A DNA stretch of 45,584 nucleotides from Yinghuangia elevatio (GTDB taxonomy: Bacteria > Actinomycetota > Actinomycetes > Streptomycetales > Streptomycetaceae): contig NZ_JBEZFP010000074.1 in the NCBI RefSeq assembly GCF_040649515.1, positions 1 to 45,584 on the forward strand, written 5' to 3'. The notes beneath the pieces are model-generated. The model made no database searches, was not told the origin of the DNA, and saw only the letters and a program-made list of their open reading frames with translations. The position numbers and the translations under genes are program-made. Below are positions 1-8,145 of this stretch, in pieces. How positions within the stretch are numbered: the stretch's first letter is position 1; every line of letters begins with the position of its first letter.

Positions 1-83
1 TCCGGCGGTGCGGGCGCGGCCCCGCCGCCCCCTTCCGGGGTGCGCTTGCGGGTGGGTTTGTCGGTCGCCACGTCGCTCGTCAC
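1..83 (-). CDS. Possible N-terminus of a leftward gene, cut by the window edge
   Basis: A GTG at 83-81 opens 27 in-frame codons to the left edge without a stop. The peptide begins V-T-S-D-V-A-T-D-K-P and continues Lys/Arg-rich, then Gly/Ala/Pro-rich, which looks like a disordered protein N-terminus. No good ribosome binding site lies upstream and the piece is too short to assign. It would be divergent from amtB. It may equally be non-coding. Confidence 0.22.
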   Translation of the reverse strand, partial: MTSDVATDKPTRKRTPEGGGGAAPAPP

Positions 84-386
84 GCGGTCATCGTAGGGAG
101 CGATGATCAGACCATCGGCCACGCGGCACCGACATGCCCCGATTCACCCGAAAACATGACCGCCCCCTCCGCCAAGGCCGCCGGGCCCTTCCAGAGGCGA
201 AGTCCGGTGCCACGTGTACGTTTTCGGAGATTCACATCCAGTATGCGGTCTTCCAGTACGTCCATCGGAGACGTTTCCCGGATGTGTCGGCAGGGCCGTT
301 CAGGTTTCCGCCACATGAGCGAAATCGCACAACGTGAGGACTCCGACACCGCTTGGCAATGCGGAAGTAACACGGCATCAGGTTGC
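84..386. other. Intergenic region upstream of amtB
   Basis: About 300 bases without a credible gene. Short open frames run through it on the plus strand but have no convincing ribosome binding site, and their codon pattern does not match the neighbours. The base composition is less GC-rich than the surrounding genes, as expected for a promoter region. The recognisable signal, a GlnR-type box, begins at 387. Confidence 0.5.
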
Positions 387-424
387 GTAACGCGGGCGTA
401 ACTTCCGTGTGCGCGGGCGGAAAC
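387..424 (+). promoter_or_regulatory. Candidate GlnR operator upstream of amtB
   Basis: Half-sites recur every 11 bases: GTAAC at 387-391, GTAAC at 398-402, a weak GTGCG at 409-413 and GAAAC at 420-424. This matches the four-element GlnR pattern known from Streptomyces (gTnAC-n6-GaAAC repeated), with three good elements and one poor one. It lies about 70 bases ahead of the amtB start. An extra GTAAC at 367-371 is out of phase. The inference is that GlnR controls amtB-glnK in response to nitrogen supply. Confidence 0.72.
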
Positions 425-493
425 GGGGCGTCTCCACCCTGGCGTGAGCCTCGCGGTCGGCGGGGCGCCTGCCGACGGGAAGACGAGGGGCCG

Positions 494-1837
494 ATGAACG
501 CCGCCGCACTGCCGACGCAACTGGCCGCACCCGCCGAGATCGACACCGGGGACACCGCGTTCCTGCTGGTCGCCACGGCGCTCGTGCTGCTCATGACGCC
601 CGGGCTCGCGCTGTTCTACGGCGGCATGGTCCGGGCGAAGAGCGTGCTCAACATGATCATGATGAGCTTCTCGGCCATCGCCGTGGTGACCGTGGTGTGG
701 TTCGCGTTCGGCTACTCGTTCGCGTTCGGCGACGACCTCGGCGGCGGACTGCTGGGCGACCTCGGGCAGGTGTTCCTGCACGACGTCAAGCCGGACTCGG
801 TCACCGGCACGGTCCCCACGCTGGTGTTCGCGGCCTTCCAGCTCACCTTCGCGATCATCACAGTCGCGCTGATCAGCGGCGCGATCGCGGACCGCGCGAA
901 GTTCCGCGGCTGGCTGGTCTTCTGCGCCGCCTGGGTGGCGCTCGTGTACGTTCCGCTCGCGCACTGGGTGTGGGGCCCCGACGGCTGGATCCGCGAGCAG
1001 CTCGGCGCGCTGGACTTCGCGGGCGGCCTCGTCGTCGAGATCAACTCCGGTGCGGCCGGTCTCGCAGTGGCTCTGGTGGTCGGCCCGCGCCTCGGCTTCC
1101 GGCGCGACCCGATGCGCCCGCACAACCTGCCGCTGGTGATGCTCGGCGCCGGCCTGCTGTGGTTCGGCTGGTTCGGCTTCAACGCGGGGTCGGCGCTCGG
1201 CGCCAACGGGATCGCCGCGCAGTCGCTGGTCAACACGCAGGCCGCGGCGTGCTCCGCGCTGCTGGGCTGGCTGCTGGTGGAGAAGAAGCGCGACGGGCAC
1301 GCGACGACGTTCGGAGCGGCGTCCGGCGCGGTCTCGGGCCTGGTGGCGATCACCCCGTCGTGCGGTGTCGTGGACATGCCGGGCGCCCTGGCGATCGGCC
1401 TGGTGGCCGGCGTGCTGTGCTCGTACGCGGTGGGCTGGAAGCACAAGTTCGGCTACGACGACTCGCTCGACGTGGTCGGCGTGCACTTCGTGGGCGGCGT
1501 GGTCGGCACGGTCCTGATCGGCGTGTTCGCGTGGGACGGTGTGACCGGCGGTCCGCGCGGCCTGATGCACGGCGGCGGCCTGGAACTGCTGGGCAAGCAG
1601 GTGGTCGCGGTGGTGGTGGCCGCGGTGTTCTCGTTCGTGGCGACGTACGCGATCGCGACGGTCGTGGAGCGCACCGTCGGTTTCCGGGCGTCGGCGGACG
1701 ACGAACAGGCCGGACTCGACCTGGCCGTGCACGCGGAGACGGCCTACGATCTCGGTTCGGTCGGCGCCGCGTCGCACCTGTCGAAGCCGGGATCGCCCAA
1801 GCCGCTTCAGGTGCGGGTCGAGGCCGACGACGAATGA
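494..1837 (+). CDS. amtB: Ammonium transporter AmtB
   Basis: Predicted 447-residue inner-membrane ammonium channel of the Amt/MEP/Rh family. The N-terminus (LMTPGLALFYGGMVRAKS) and the alternating hydrophobic segments fit the usual 11 transmembrane helices. The twin pore histidines appear to be about His157 (PLAHWVWG) and His331 (GVHFVGG). I place the start at the ATG at 494, preceded by GAGGGG, because the longer frame from 383 would run through the GlnR box. It lies upstream of the PII gene glnK on the same strand, the usual AmtB-PII pairing in which the trimeric PII protein plugs the channel. The acidic C-terminal tail ends shortly before glnK. Confidence 0.95.
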   Translation: MNAAALPTQLAAPAEIDTGDTAFLLVATALVLLMTPGLALFYGGMVRAKSVLNMIMMSFSAIAVVTVVWFAFGYSFAFGDDLGGGLLGDLGQVFLHDVKPDSVTGTVPTLVFAAFQLTFAIITVALISGAIADRAKFRGWLVFCAAWVALVYVPLAHWVWGPDGWIREQLGALDFAGGLVVEINSGAAGLAVALVVGPRLGFRRDPMRPHNLPLVMLGAGLLWFGWFGFNAGSALGANGIAAQSLVNTQAAACSALLGWLLVEKKRDGHATTFGAASGAVSGLVAITPSCGVVDMPGALAIGLVAGVLCSYAVGWKHKFGYDDSLDVVGVHFVGGVVGTVLIGVFAWDGVTGGPRGLMHGGGLELLGKQVVAVVVAAVFSFVATYAIATVVERTVGFRASADDEQAGLDLAVHAETAYDLGSVGAASHLSKPGSPKPLQVRVEADDE

Positions 1838-1852
1838 GGGACCGCCGCACCG

Positions 1853-1878
1853 GTCCGGGCGCCGGCCCGGCCCCGGAC
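1853..1878 (+). other. Hairpin between amtB and glnK
   Basis: GTCCGGG at 1853-1859 pairs with CCCGGAC at 1872-1878 across a GC-rich loop. It sits in the 94-base gap between amtB and glnK and is not followed by a T tract. It could attenuate read-through or stabilise one part of the message. This is a weak structural call in very GC-rich DNA. Confidence 0.3.
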
Positions 1879-1931
1879 ACGGACCCACCGACGCGCCGCC
1901 GGACGACGGCTGACAGGACTGGCGAACACCC

Positions 1932-2270
1932 ATGCGACTGATCACCGCGGTCATCAAGCCGCACCGGCTCGACGACGTGAAGTCCGCGCTCCAGACGTTC
2001 GGTGTGCACGGGTTGACCGTCACCGAGGCCAGCGGCTTCGGACGGCAGCGCGGGCACACCGAGGTCTACCGGGGCGCCGAGTACCGCGTCGACCTGGTGC
2101 CGAAGATCCGCCTGGAGGTCGTCGTCGAGGACGACGACGCGGCGCCCGTCATGCAGATCATCACGAAGGCCGCGCACACCGGGAAGATCGGCGACGGCAA
2201 GGTGTGGAGCGTGCCGGTCGACACGATCATCCGGGTGCGCACCGGCGAGCGGGGGCCGGACGCGCTCTGA
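1932..2270 (+). CDS. glnK: Nitrogen regulatory PII protein GlnK
   Basis: A 112-residue PII protein, the usual family length. The N-terminus MRLITAVIKPHRLDDVK is the PII signature, and the T-loop (HTEVYRGAEYRVD) carries Tyr51, the residue adenylylated in Streptomyces PII by GlnD. The B-loop region reads HTGKIGDGKVW. PII trimers sense ATP/ADP and 2-oxoglutarate and gate AmtB. It follows amtB by 94 bases, so co-transcription is likely. The glnD gene that normally comes next in Streptomyces is not here; an LtrA-type membrane protein follows instead. Confidence 0.95.
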   Translation: MRLITAVIKPHRLDDVKSALQTFGVHGLTVTEASGFGRQRGHTEVYRGAEYRVDLVPKIRLEVVVEDDDAAPVMQIITKAAHTGKIGDGKVWSVPVDTIIRVRTGERGPDAL

Positions 2271-2290
2271 GGCGCTGTCCCGCGACCGGC

Positions 2291-2306
2291 GCGGACTGTG
2301 GTCCGC
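2291..2306 (+). terminator. Weak hairpin after glnK
   Basis: GCGGAC at 2291-2296 and GTCCGC at 2301-2306 pair across a TGTG loop, 20 bases after the glnK stop. The stem is only 6 bp and has no T tract, so this is at most a weak terminator separating amtB-glnK from the next gene. Confidence 0.35.
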
Positions 2307-2456
2307 AGCCTCCGCGTTGGTCGGATCGGGTGCCCTCCACCTTGATCGAGTGTCCAGTTCACGCGTGGCGTGGTCGGGTGGGCGTACGCAAACCCCGTCA
2401 TGGGGGAAGGTGGGTCCCGACAACACGGTGCGGCGAGCGGCAAGGGGCTGCGGGGC

Positions 2457-3695
2457 ATGGCGGACGAACGCCTGGTGGTGACGGTCGGAAGGCCCTGGAG
2501 TCGCGGTGCGGCACTGCGCGATCCCGCGGAGGCGCACCGCGCCGCCACTCCGCTGGAGCTGTTCTTCGACCTGTGCTTCGTGGTCGCGGTCGCGCAGTTG
2601 ACGGTCCGTCTGGAGCACGCGTACGCCACCCACCACGTCGGCAGCGGGATCATCAGCTTCCTCATGCTGATGTTCGCGATCTGGTGGGCCTGGATGAACT
2701 TCACGTGGTTCGCCACCGCGCACGACAGCGACGACGTGCCGTACCGGCTGCTGACGCTGCTTCAGATGGCCGGTGTGCTGATCCTCGCGTCGGGCGTCGA
2801 GGCGGCGTTCGACGAGGAGACGTACCGCATCGTCGTCGTGGGCTACATGGTCATGCGCATCGGGCTCGTCGCGCAGTGGCTGCGGGTGGCCCGGAGCCAG
2901 CCGTCGATAAGGGTGCGTGCGCACCGGTACGCGTTGGGCATCGGCCTCGTGCAGGTGGGGTGGCTCGCGCTGGTGGTCCCGGACTCGATCACCGCGTTCA
3001 AGATCGCGTTCCTCCCGCTGATCCTGTGCGAAGTGCTCGTGCCGATCTGGGCGGAGCGCGCCGGGGCGGGCGTGCTGTGGCACGCCGAGCACATCGCCGA
3101 GCGCTACGGCCTGTTCGCACTCATCATTCTCGGCGAGTCCATCCTCGCCGCGACCGTCGCGGTCAAGGACGCCACGGACGGGGGCGTCAGCGCCGCGATC
3201 ATCACCGTCGCCGCGGGCGGGCTGGTCATCGCCTTCGCGTGCTGGTGGCTCTACTTCGACACGCTCGGCGGCGACGGGCCGGAGGACCAGGTGCGCGCGT
3301 TCACCTGGGGGTACGGCCACTACGTCGTCTTCGGCGCGCTCGCCGCGGTCGGCGGCGGCCTCGCGACGGCCGCCGCGGCGGTGGCGGACCACGGGGACCA
3401 CCCGATCCCGGAGCGTACGGCGTCCCTGGCCGTCGCGGTCCCGCTCGCGCTGTTCCTGATCGCGGTGGCGGCGATCGCCCTGCGTGCGAAGGACAACTGC
3501 GGACCGCGGCGCCTGCGGGACTGGACGATCGCGGCGGCGGTCATCGTGGTGGCGGGCCTGTTCCTGCCGCCGGCGGGGGCGACCGCCGCGGCCGGGGTGG
3601 TGGCCGGCGTGCTCGTCACGGTCGAGACCGTGGCCGCCCACCGCCGTTACCGCGCGGCCGGCTCGGTGGGCGACGAAGCGGGCGCGGCGCGCTGA
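2457..3695 (+). CDS. Low-temperature-requirement A (LtrA) family membrane protein
   Basis: Predicted 412-residue multi-pass membrane protein of the LtrA family. The family signature TPLELFFDLCFVVAVAQLT lies near residues 30-50, followed by several hydrophobic helices and the second family motif RYGLFALIILGESILA near the middle. The family is named after a Listeria cold-growth locus, and its biochemical role is unknown. I chose the ATG at 2457, preceded by AAGGGG; an in-frame GTG at 2370 would add 29 residues without family similarity. It occupies the position downstream of glnK where glnD usually sits, but is probably a separate unit. Confidence 0.85.
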   Translation: MADERLVVTVGRPWSRGAALRDPAEAHRAATPLELFFDLCFVVAVAQLTVRLEHAYATHHVGSGIISFLMLMFAIWWAWMNFTWFATAHDSDDVPYRLLTLLQMAGVLILASGVEAAFDEETYRIVVVGYMVMRIGLVAQWLRVARSQPSIRVRAHRYALGIGLVQVGWLALVVPDSITAFKIAFLPLILCEVLVPIWAERAGAGVLWHAEHIAERYGLFALIILGESILAATVAVKDATDGGVSAAIITVAAGGLVIAFACWWLYFDTLGGDGPEDQVRAFTWGYGHYVVFGALAAVGGGLATAAAAVADHGDHPIPERTASLAVAVPLALFLIAVAAIALRAKDNCGPRRLRDWTIAAAVIVVAGLFLPPAGATAAAGVVAGVLVTVETVAAHRRYRAAGSVGDEAGAAR

Positions 3696-3705
3696 GCGCG
3701 GCGGC

Positions 3706-4611
3706 CTACAACTGCTCGGCGAGGTCGCTGTCCTCCGCGACCTCCTTGAGGCACCGCACCAGCAACTGCACGCCCTCACGCTCGCTGTCGGCCCGCCAGA
3801 AGGCCGTCACCGGCACGTCCGGCGTGCCGGTCAGCGGCACCTGGACGACCCCGCGCACCGGACGCTGACGCGCCCAACTTCGCGGCGAGATGCCGATGCC
3901 CTGGCGGTCGACGACCCGGGCGATGACGTCGTCCACGCTGCCGTACGCCTCGACGATCTCCGCCGCGCCCGCGCGCCGCAGCGCGTCGGTGACGCGCGCG
4001 TACAGGCGCGGGTGCGGGCCGCGGGGCCACACCACGATCGGCTCGTCGCCGACCAGGTCGGCCAGCTCGATGTCCTCCGCGGCGGCCTTCGGGTGGTCGG
4101 CCGGCAGCAGCGCGACGAAGGCGAACGTGCCGACCCGGGCCGACTCGAACCCGGTCCCCAGGTCCGGCATCCAGCCGATCCCGGCGTCGAGCACGCCCTC
4201 GCGCACATCGGCGACCTGACGGGCCGTCGGCTCGCTGGTCCACTGCACGCGCAGCTCGGGATGGCGTACGTGCAGCGCCGAGATGGCCGTCGACACCAGC
4301 GACGGACCGAGCCCGGAGGTATACCCCACACGCACCTGGCCGGCCTCGCGCGTGGCACGGCGGCGTACGTCCGCGCACGCGTCGTCGAGCAGCCGCAGCG
4401 CCTCGTCGACCTGGCGGCGGAACGCCTCGCCGACCGGCGTGAGGGTCACCGGGAGCGAGCTGCGGTCCACCAACCGGGCACCCAACTGCTGCTCAAGGCG
4501 GCGTACCGCTTTGGACACCATCGGCTGCGACAGGTACAGGCGCGCGGCGGCCCGGCCGAAGTGCCGCTCCTCGGCCACCGCGAGGAAGCTCCTCAGATCG
4601 CGCATTTCCAT
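3706..4611 (-). CDS. LysR-family transcriptional regulator
   Basis: A 301-residue LysR regulator, normal family length. Residues 1-60 form the winged helix-turn-helix (MRDLRSFLAVAEERHFGRAA, then LYLSQPMVSKAVRRLEQQLG), followed by a periplasmic-binding-like effector domain (GQVRVGYTSGLGPSLV). It is divergent from the amidohydrolase gene at 4749, the typical arrangement of a LysR regulator and its target. The ATG at 4611 has no clear ribosome binding site; a second ATG lies two codons later. The effector is not predictable. Confidence 0.9.
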   Translation of the reverse strand: MEMRDLRSFLAVAEERHFGRAAARLYLSQPMVSKAVRRLEQQLGARLVDRSSLPVTLTPVGEAFRRQVDEALRLLDDACADVRRRATREAGQVRVGYTSGLGPSLVSTAISALHVRHPELRVQWTSEPTARQVADVREGVLDAGIGWMPDLGTGFESARVGTFAFVALLPADHPKAAAEDIELADLVGDEPIVVWPRGPHPRLYARVTDALRRAGAAEIVEAYGSVDDVIARVVDRQGIGISPRSWARQRPVRGVVQVPLTGTPDVPVTAFWRADSEREGVQLLVRCLKEVAEDSDLAEQL

Positions 4612-4613
4612 AC

Positions 4614-4634
4614 CGCAATGATATGCCCCTACGG
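4614..4634. promoter_or_regulatory. Candidate LysR-box region, divergent promoter
   Basis: The 137-base gap between the LysR gene and the amidohydrolase contains unusually AT-rich DNA just outside the LysR start. An ATAC at about 4610-4613 is followed 7 bases later by ATAT, resembling the ATAC-N7-GTAT form of the LysR T-N11-A motif, and a nearby AACGTT is palindromic. The match is imperfect, so the site is tentative. Confidence 0.3.
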
Positions 4635-4748
4635 AATAACGTTAGCCGGGACTGGGGGCTTGGCCGCGGCGCGGCGAGCGGGTTTCCTGGAAGCGTCGAA
4701 AGCACATGCGACATTCCGCAGCACCCGGACGGACCAGGAGCCGAAGCC

Positions 4749-5963
4749 ATGACGCTCGAGATTCCCCGCATCATCTCGGTGGACGACCACGTCGTCGAAC
4801 CCCCGAACCTGTGGCAGGACCGGCTTCCGGCGAAGTTCAAGGACCGTGGCCCGCGCGTGGTGCGCGAGAAGGCGAAGTTCAACTTCGTCGGCGGCGTCTT
4901 CTCGTACGAGAAGGGCGCCGAGGACGGCGAGTGGTGCGACTGGTGGCTGTACGACGACCTGGTCTACCCGTTCCCCAAGCTCTCGGCGGCGGTCGGCTTC
5001 GACACGCTCGACGTGACGCCGGTCACCTTCGACGACATCCGTCCGGGCGCGTGGATCCAGTCCGAGCGCCTGAAGGACATGGCCGCGAACCACACCGACG
5101 CGTCCATATGCTTCCCCAACATCCTCCCGCGCTTCTGCGGCCAGGCGTTCTACGAGCGCCAGGACAAGGAGCTCGCGCTGCTGTGCGTGCAGGCGTACAA
5201 CGACTGGATCATCGACGAGTGGTGTGCCGGTGACGGCAAGGGCATCCTCCTGCCGATGACGCTCATCCCGCTGTGGGACCCGGAGCTCGCCGCGAAGGAG
5301 GTGCGCCGCTGCGCCGCCAAGGGCTCGTTCGCGGTGGCGTTCTCGGAGAACCCGGTGCCGCTGGGCCTGCCGTCGGTGCACGACAAGGACCGCTTCTGGG
5401 ACCCGTTCTTCCGCGCCTGCGAGGAGACGGACACGATCGTGTGCATGCACATCGGCTCGTCGTCCAAGATGCCCTCGACCTCGCCGGACGCGCCGTTCAT
5501 CGTGTCGTCGACGCTGACCTTCCAGAACGCGATGGGCTCGCTGGTCGACTACATCTTCTCGGGCGTGCTGGACCGCTTCCCGAAGATGAAGATCGCGTAC
5601 GCCGAGGGCCAGGTCGGCTGGATGCCGTACGTCCTGGAGCGTGCCGACAAGCTGTGGCACGAGCGCGACGACAACGACTTCGGCTCGTCGCTCGCGAACA
5701 AGCCGTCCTCGTACATCAAGGACCGCATCTACGGCTGCATCTTCGACGACGAGATCGGCCTCAAGAACCGCGACATCATCGGCATCGACCAGATCTGCTT
5801 CGAGGTCGACTACCCGCACGCGGACTCGACCTTCCCGCACACCCACAAGGTCGCGCTCGAGATCGCGACCCAGGCGGGCCTGACCCAGGAGGAGTGCTAC
5901 AAGCTCTTCCGCGGCAACGCGATCAAGGCGTTCGGCCTGGAGCGGTTCGGCATCACGCAGTAG
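4749..5963 (+). CDS. Amidohydrolase family 2 protein
   Basis: A 404-residue metal-dependent hydrolase of the amidohydrolase-2 (TIM-barrel) family. Metal-site features are visible: VDDHVVEP near residue 11, CMHIGSS in the middle and the late EVDYPHADSTFPH. This subtype is common in actinobacteria that degrade steroids, aromatics and acyl-CoA thioesters; relatives hydrolyse or decarboxylate carboxylated rings, but the substrate here is unknown. The ATG at 4749 was chosen because it starts the family-like sequence. The divergent LysR gene is its likely regulator. Its 3' end overlaps the convergent EamA gene by 11 bases. Confidence 0.88.
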   Translation: MTLEIPRIISVDDHVVEPPNLWQDRLPAKFKDRGPRVVREKAKFNFVGGVFSYEKGAEDGEWCDWWLYDDLVYPFPKLSAAVGFDTLDVTPVTFDDIRPGAWIQSERLKDMAANHTDASICFPNILPRFCGQAFYERQDKELALLCVQAYNDWIIDEWCAGDGKGILLPMTLIPLWDPELAAKEVRRCAAKGSFAVAFSENPVPLGLPSVHDKDRFWDPFFRACEETDTIVCMHIGSSSKMPSTSPDAPFIVSSTLTFQNAMGSLVDYIFSGVLDRFPKMKIAYAEGQVGWMPYVLERADKLWHERDDNDFGSSLANKPSSYIKDRIYGCIFDDEIGLKNRDIIGIDQICFEVDYPHADSTFPHTHKVALEIATQAGLTQEECYKLFRGNAIKAFGLERFGITQ

Positions 5964-7065
5964 TAGCGGTAGTAGCGGGGGGAGACGAGGAAGCCGTCGT
6001 CGGCGGGGCAGTGGCCGTGGCAGTTGTGGGGGCAGCAGTCGCGGCGGTGGTCGACGATGGAGCAGTCGAGGGGGCCGGGGCCCCGGGCACACGCCCGGGG
6101 TCCCGGCCGTCGGCGTACCCGGGCCGCACGGACGGGTCCGCCGTCGCGGCGCGCTTGCGGCGCACCCTGTCGGGCCGGGCGCCGAGCAGGCCGCTCACTC
6201 CCGCTATACCCGCCATGACCAGCGCTCCCCCGCCCCAGTCCCACCCGGTCGGGCGCTCGCCCAGCACGACCGCGGCGGCGGCGATGCCGACGACCGGCAC
6301 GAGCAGGCTGTAGGGCGCGACCGAGGAGGCCGGGAAGCGGCCCAGCAGGTTGTTCCACAGGCCGTAGCCGACGAACGTCGAGACGACCACGATGTAGCCG
6401 AGCGCCAGTACGCCCGACAGCCCCATGCCGGTGATCGCGTCGCGGTCGGCGGCCCAGCCCTCGAAGCCGAGGGACAGCGCGAACAGCGGCAGCGGTGCGA
6501 CCAGCCCGGACCACACGACAAGCCCGAACCCGGCCTGGCTGCCCGCCTTGCGGGTGACCACGTTGCCCAGCCCCCACGACGCGCCGGCCGCGAGCAGCAG
6601 CAGGAACGACCCCGCCCCCGCGCTGTGGCCGCGCCCGACCGCGATGACCGCGAGTCCGGCCGCCGCGATGCCGAGTGCGACGAGGCGGCCGCGGGCCGGG
6701 CGTTCGCCGAGGTAGGCCATCGCGAACAGCACCGTGAACATCGCCTGGCACTGCAGCACGATGGAGGACAGCCCGGCGGGCATGCCCATGTGCATCGCGG
6801 TGAACAGGAAGCCGAACTGGCCGACACACACCAGCATTCCGACGCCCACGATGATGCGGGCGGGGACCTGCGGCCGGGGTACGAGGAACACCGCGGGGAC
6901 GGCCACCAGGGTGAACCGCAGCGCGGCGAAGAGCAGCGGCGGGAACGCGTCGAGGCCGTAGTCGATGGCCACGAAGTTCAGTCCCCAGATGACGGCGACG
7001 AGCGTGGCCTGCAAGGTGTGCGTCCGCTGCATAGGCATGCAGGTCAGTCTGAGCGGATTCATCAT
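5953..7065 (-). CDS. EamA (DMT-superfamily) transporter
   Basis: A 370-residue member of the drug/metabolite transporter superfamily with two EamA repeats, about ten transmembrane helices over residues 15-295. Recognisable pieces include AVIWGLNFVAIDYG in the first repeat and AAGASWGLGNVVTRK at the start of the second. The family exports amino acids and small metabolites; this subgroup resembles YdeD/EamA cysteine and O-acetylserine exporters. After the last helix comes an odd tail of about 70 residues dominated by Ala, Thr, Pro and Ser. The gene is divergent from a LysR gene 46 bases away, its likely regulator. The stop lies inside the convergent amidohydrolase gene. Confidence 0.88.
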   Translation of the reverse strand: MMNPLRLTCMPMQRTHTLQATLVAVIWGLNFVAIDYGLDAFPPLLFAALRFTLVAVPAVFLVPRPQVPARIIVGVGMLVCVGQFGFLFTAMHMGMPAGLSSIVLQCQAMFTVLFAMAYLGERPARGRLVALGIAAAGLAVIAVGRGHSAGAGSFLLLLAAGASWGLGNVVTRKAGSQAGFGLVVWSGLVAPLPLFALSLGFEGWAADRDAITGMGLSGVLALGYIVVVSTFVGYGLWNNLLGRFPASSVAPYSLLVPVVGIAAAAVVLGERPTGWDWGGGALVMAGIAGVSGLLGARPDRVRRKRAATADPSVRPGYADGRDPGRVPGAPAPSTAPSSTTAATAAPTTATATAPPTTASSSPPATTATTA

Positions 7066-7111
7066 CCACGACCAGCTACTTTTTCCGGACCCGATTCGGT
7101 AGTTTTCCTAC
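7066..7111. promoter_or_regulatory. Divergent promoter/operator between EamA and LysR genes
   Basis: Only 46 bases separate the two divergent starts. GTAG at 7099-7102 and CTAC at 7108-7111 form an inverted repeat directly abutting the LysR ATG, and another CTAC lies at 7076-7079. The stretch is AT-rich for this genome. LysR regulators commonly bind such T-N11-A dyads and repress themselves. No ribosome binding site precedes the LysR ATG, so its message may be leaderless. Confidence 0.45.
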
Positions 7112-8044
7112 ATGGACATCAAGCGCCTGCGCATCCTCCAGACGCTCGCGCGGTACGGCACGGTCGCCGCGGCCGCCGAGAGCCTGCACCTGACGCCGTC
7201 CGCGGTGTCGCAGCAGTTGGCGGTGCTGGCGAAGGAGGCGGGCGTACCGCTGGTGGAGCGCAACGGGCGCGGCGTGCGCCTGACCGGCGCGGCCCAGGTG
7301 CTGCTGACGCACGCCGACGCGATCGGCGTACAGCTCGAACGCGCCCGGGCGGACCTCGCGGCGCACGCGCGCGGCGGGGTCGGGCAGGCGCAGGTCGCGG
7401 CGTTCCCGACGGCACTCGCCTATCTGCTGGCCCCCGCGGTCGCCCGGGTGCGCACGACGCACCCCGGCTGGCGCTTCGCGATCACCGAGCACGAGACCGA
7501 GGACTCGATCCCCAAGGTCATCTCCGGCGAGCTGGACCTCGCGGTGGTCATGAACTCACCGCAGGTCCCGACCGCCGACCATCCCACGGTCGTGCTGCAC
7601 CCACTGCTGAGCGAGCCGGTGCACATGGCGCTGCCCGTCGGCCATCCGCTGGCCGACGAGGAGGTGCTCGACCTCGCGGAGCACCTGGTCGACGAGGAGT
7701 GGGTGCTCACCGCCGAAGGCACCGCGTGCCACGCGCTGGCGACGCAGTCGTGCGGGCAGGCGGGCTTCCAGCCGCGCGTGGGGCACTACGTCACCGACTT
7801 CGGCGCGGTGTACGCGGTGGTCGCGGCGGGCCTCGGCGTCGCGATGATGCCGCAGATGTCGGTCGCGTCGGCGCCGCCGGGCGTGGTGCTGCGCCCGCTG
7901 CGGGCGCCGGCGCCGCGGCGGCACCTGTTCGCGGCCGTACGCCGCGGCAGCGGGACGACCCCGCTCCTGCACGCGCTGCGTGAAGTGGGGCGGGAACTGG
8001 CCGGTTCCGATCACTGTGGCACCCCACATGACGCCGCCTTGTAG
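7112..8044 (+). CDS. LysR-family transcriptional regulator
   Basis: A 310-residue LysR protein. The DNA-binding domain is at residues 1-60 (MDIKRLRILQTLARYGTVAA, LTPSAVSQQLAVL), followed by a substrate-binding-like effector domain. This variant, with the MDIKRLR start, resembles actinobacterial regulators that sit beside EamA exporters. Its divergence from the exporter makes that gene the predicted target. The ATG at 7112 lacks a Shine-Dalgarno sequence and abuts the inverted repeat, consistent with a leaderless, autoregulated message. The C-terminus is short and unremarkable. Confidence 0.9.
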   Translation: MDIKRLRILQTLARYGTVAAAAESLHLTPSAVSQQLAVLAKEAGVPLVERNGRGVRLTGAAQVLLTHADAIGVQLERARADLAAHARGGVGQAQVAAFPTALAYLLAPAVARVRTTHPGWRFAITEHETEDSIPKVISGELDLAVVMNSPQVPTADHPTVVLHPLLSEPVHMALPVGHPLADEEVLDLAEHLVDEEWVLTAEGTACHALATQSCGQAGFQPRVGHYVTDFGAVYAVVAAGLGVAMMPQMSVASAPPGVVLRPLRAPAPRRHLFAAVRRGSGTTPLLHALREVGRELAGSDHCGTPHDAAL

Positions 8045-8102
8045 ACCACCGCACGGTGTGCCCCGTTATCGTGGCGGCTATTGATTGAGCGTCAGCTAAG
8101 GA

Positions 8103-8121
8103 CGCCCCGGAGGCCGGGGCG
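8103..8121 (+). other. Leader hairpin upstream of the SDR gene
   Basis: CGCCCCGG at 8103-8110 pairs with CCGGGGCG at 8114-8121 around an AGG loop. It lies 25 bases before the SDR start and just after the partial dyad TGAGCGTCA (about 8087-8095). It may terminate LysR read-through or stabilise the SDR leader. Confidence 0.35.
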
Positions 8122-8145
8122 CACCCCTCACGCCAGGAGGACTGT

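Noticed and set aside
107..2059. 650-residue open frame on the minus strand across amtB
   Set aside because: Arg/His-rich product with no domain, antisense to the clear amtB frame. A typical GC-rich shadow.
1350..3779. 809-residue minus-strand open frame across glnK and the LtrA gene
   Set aside because: Covers two real genes on the other strand, is composed of Arg-, Asp- and His-rich low-complexity sequence, and has no recognisable domain.
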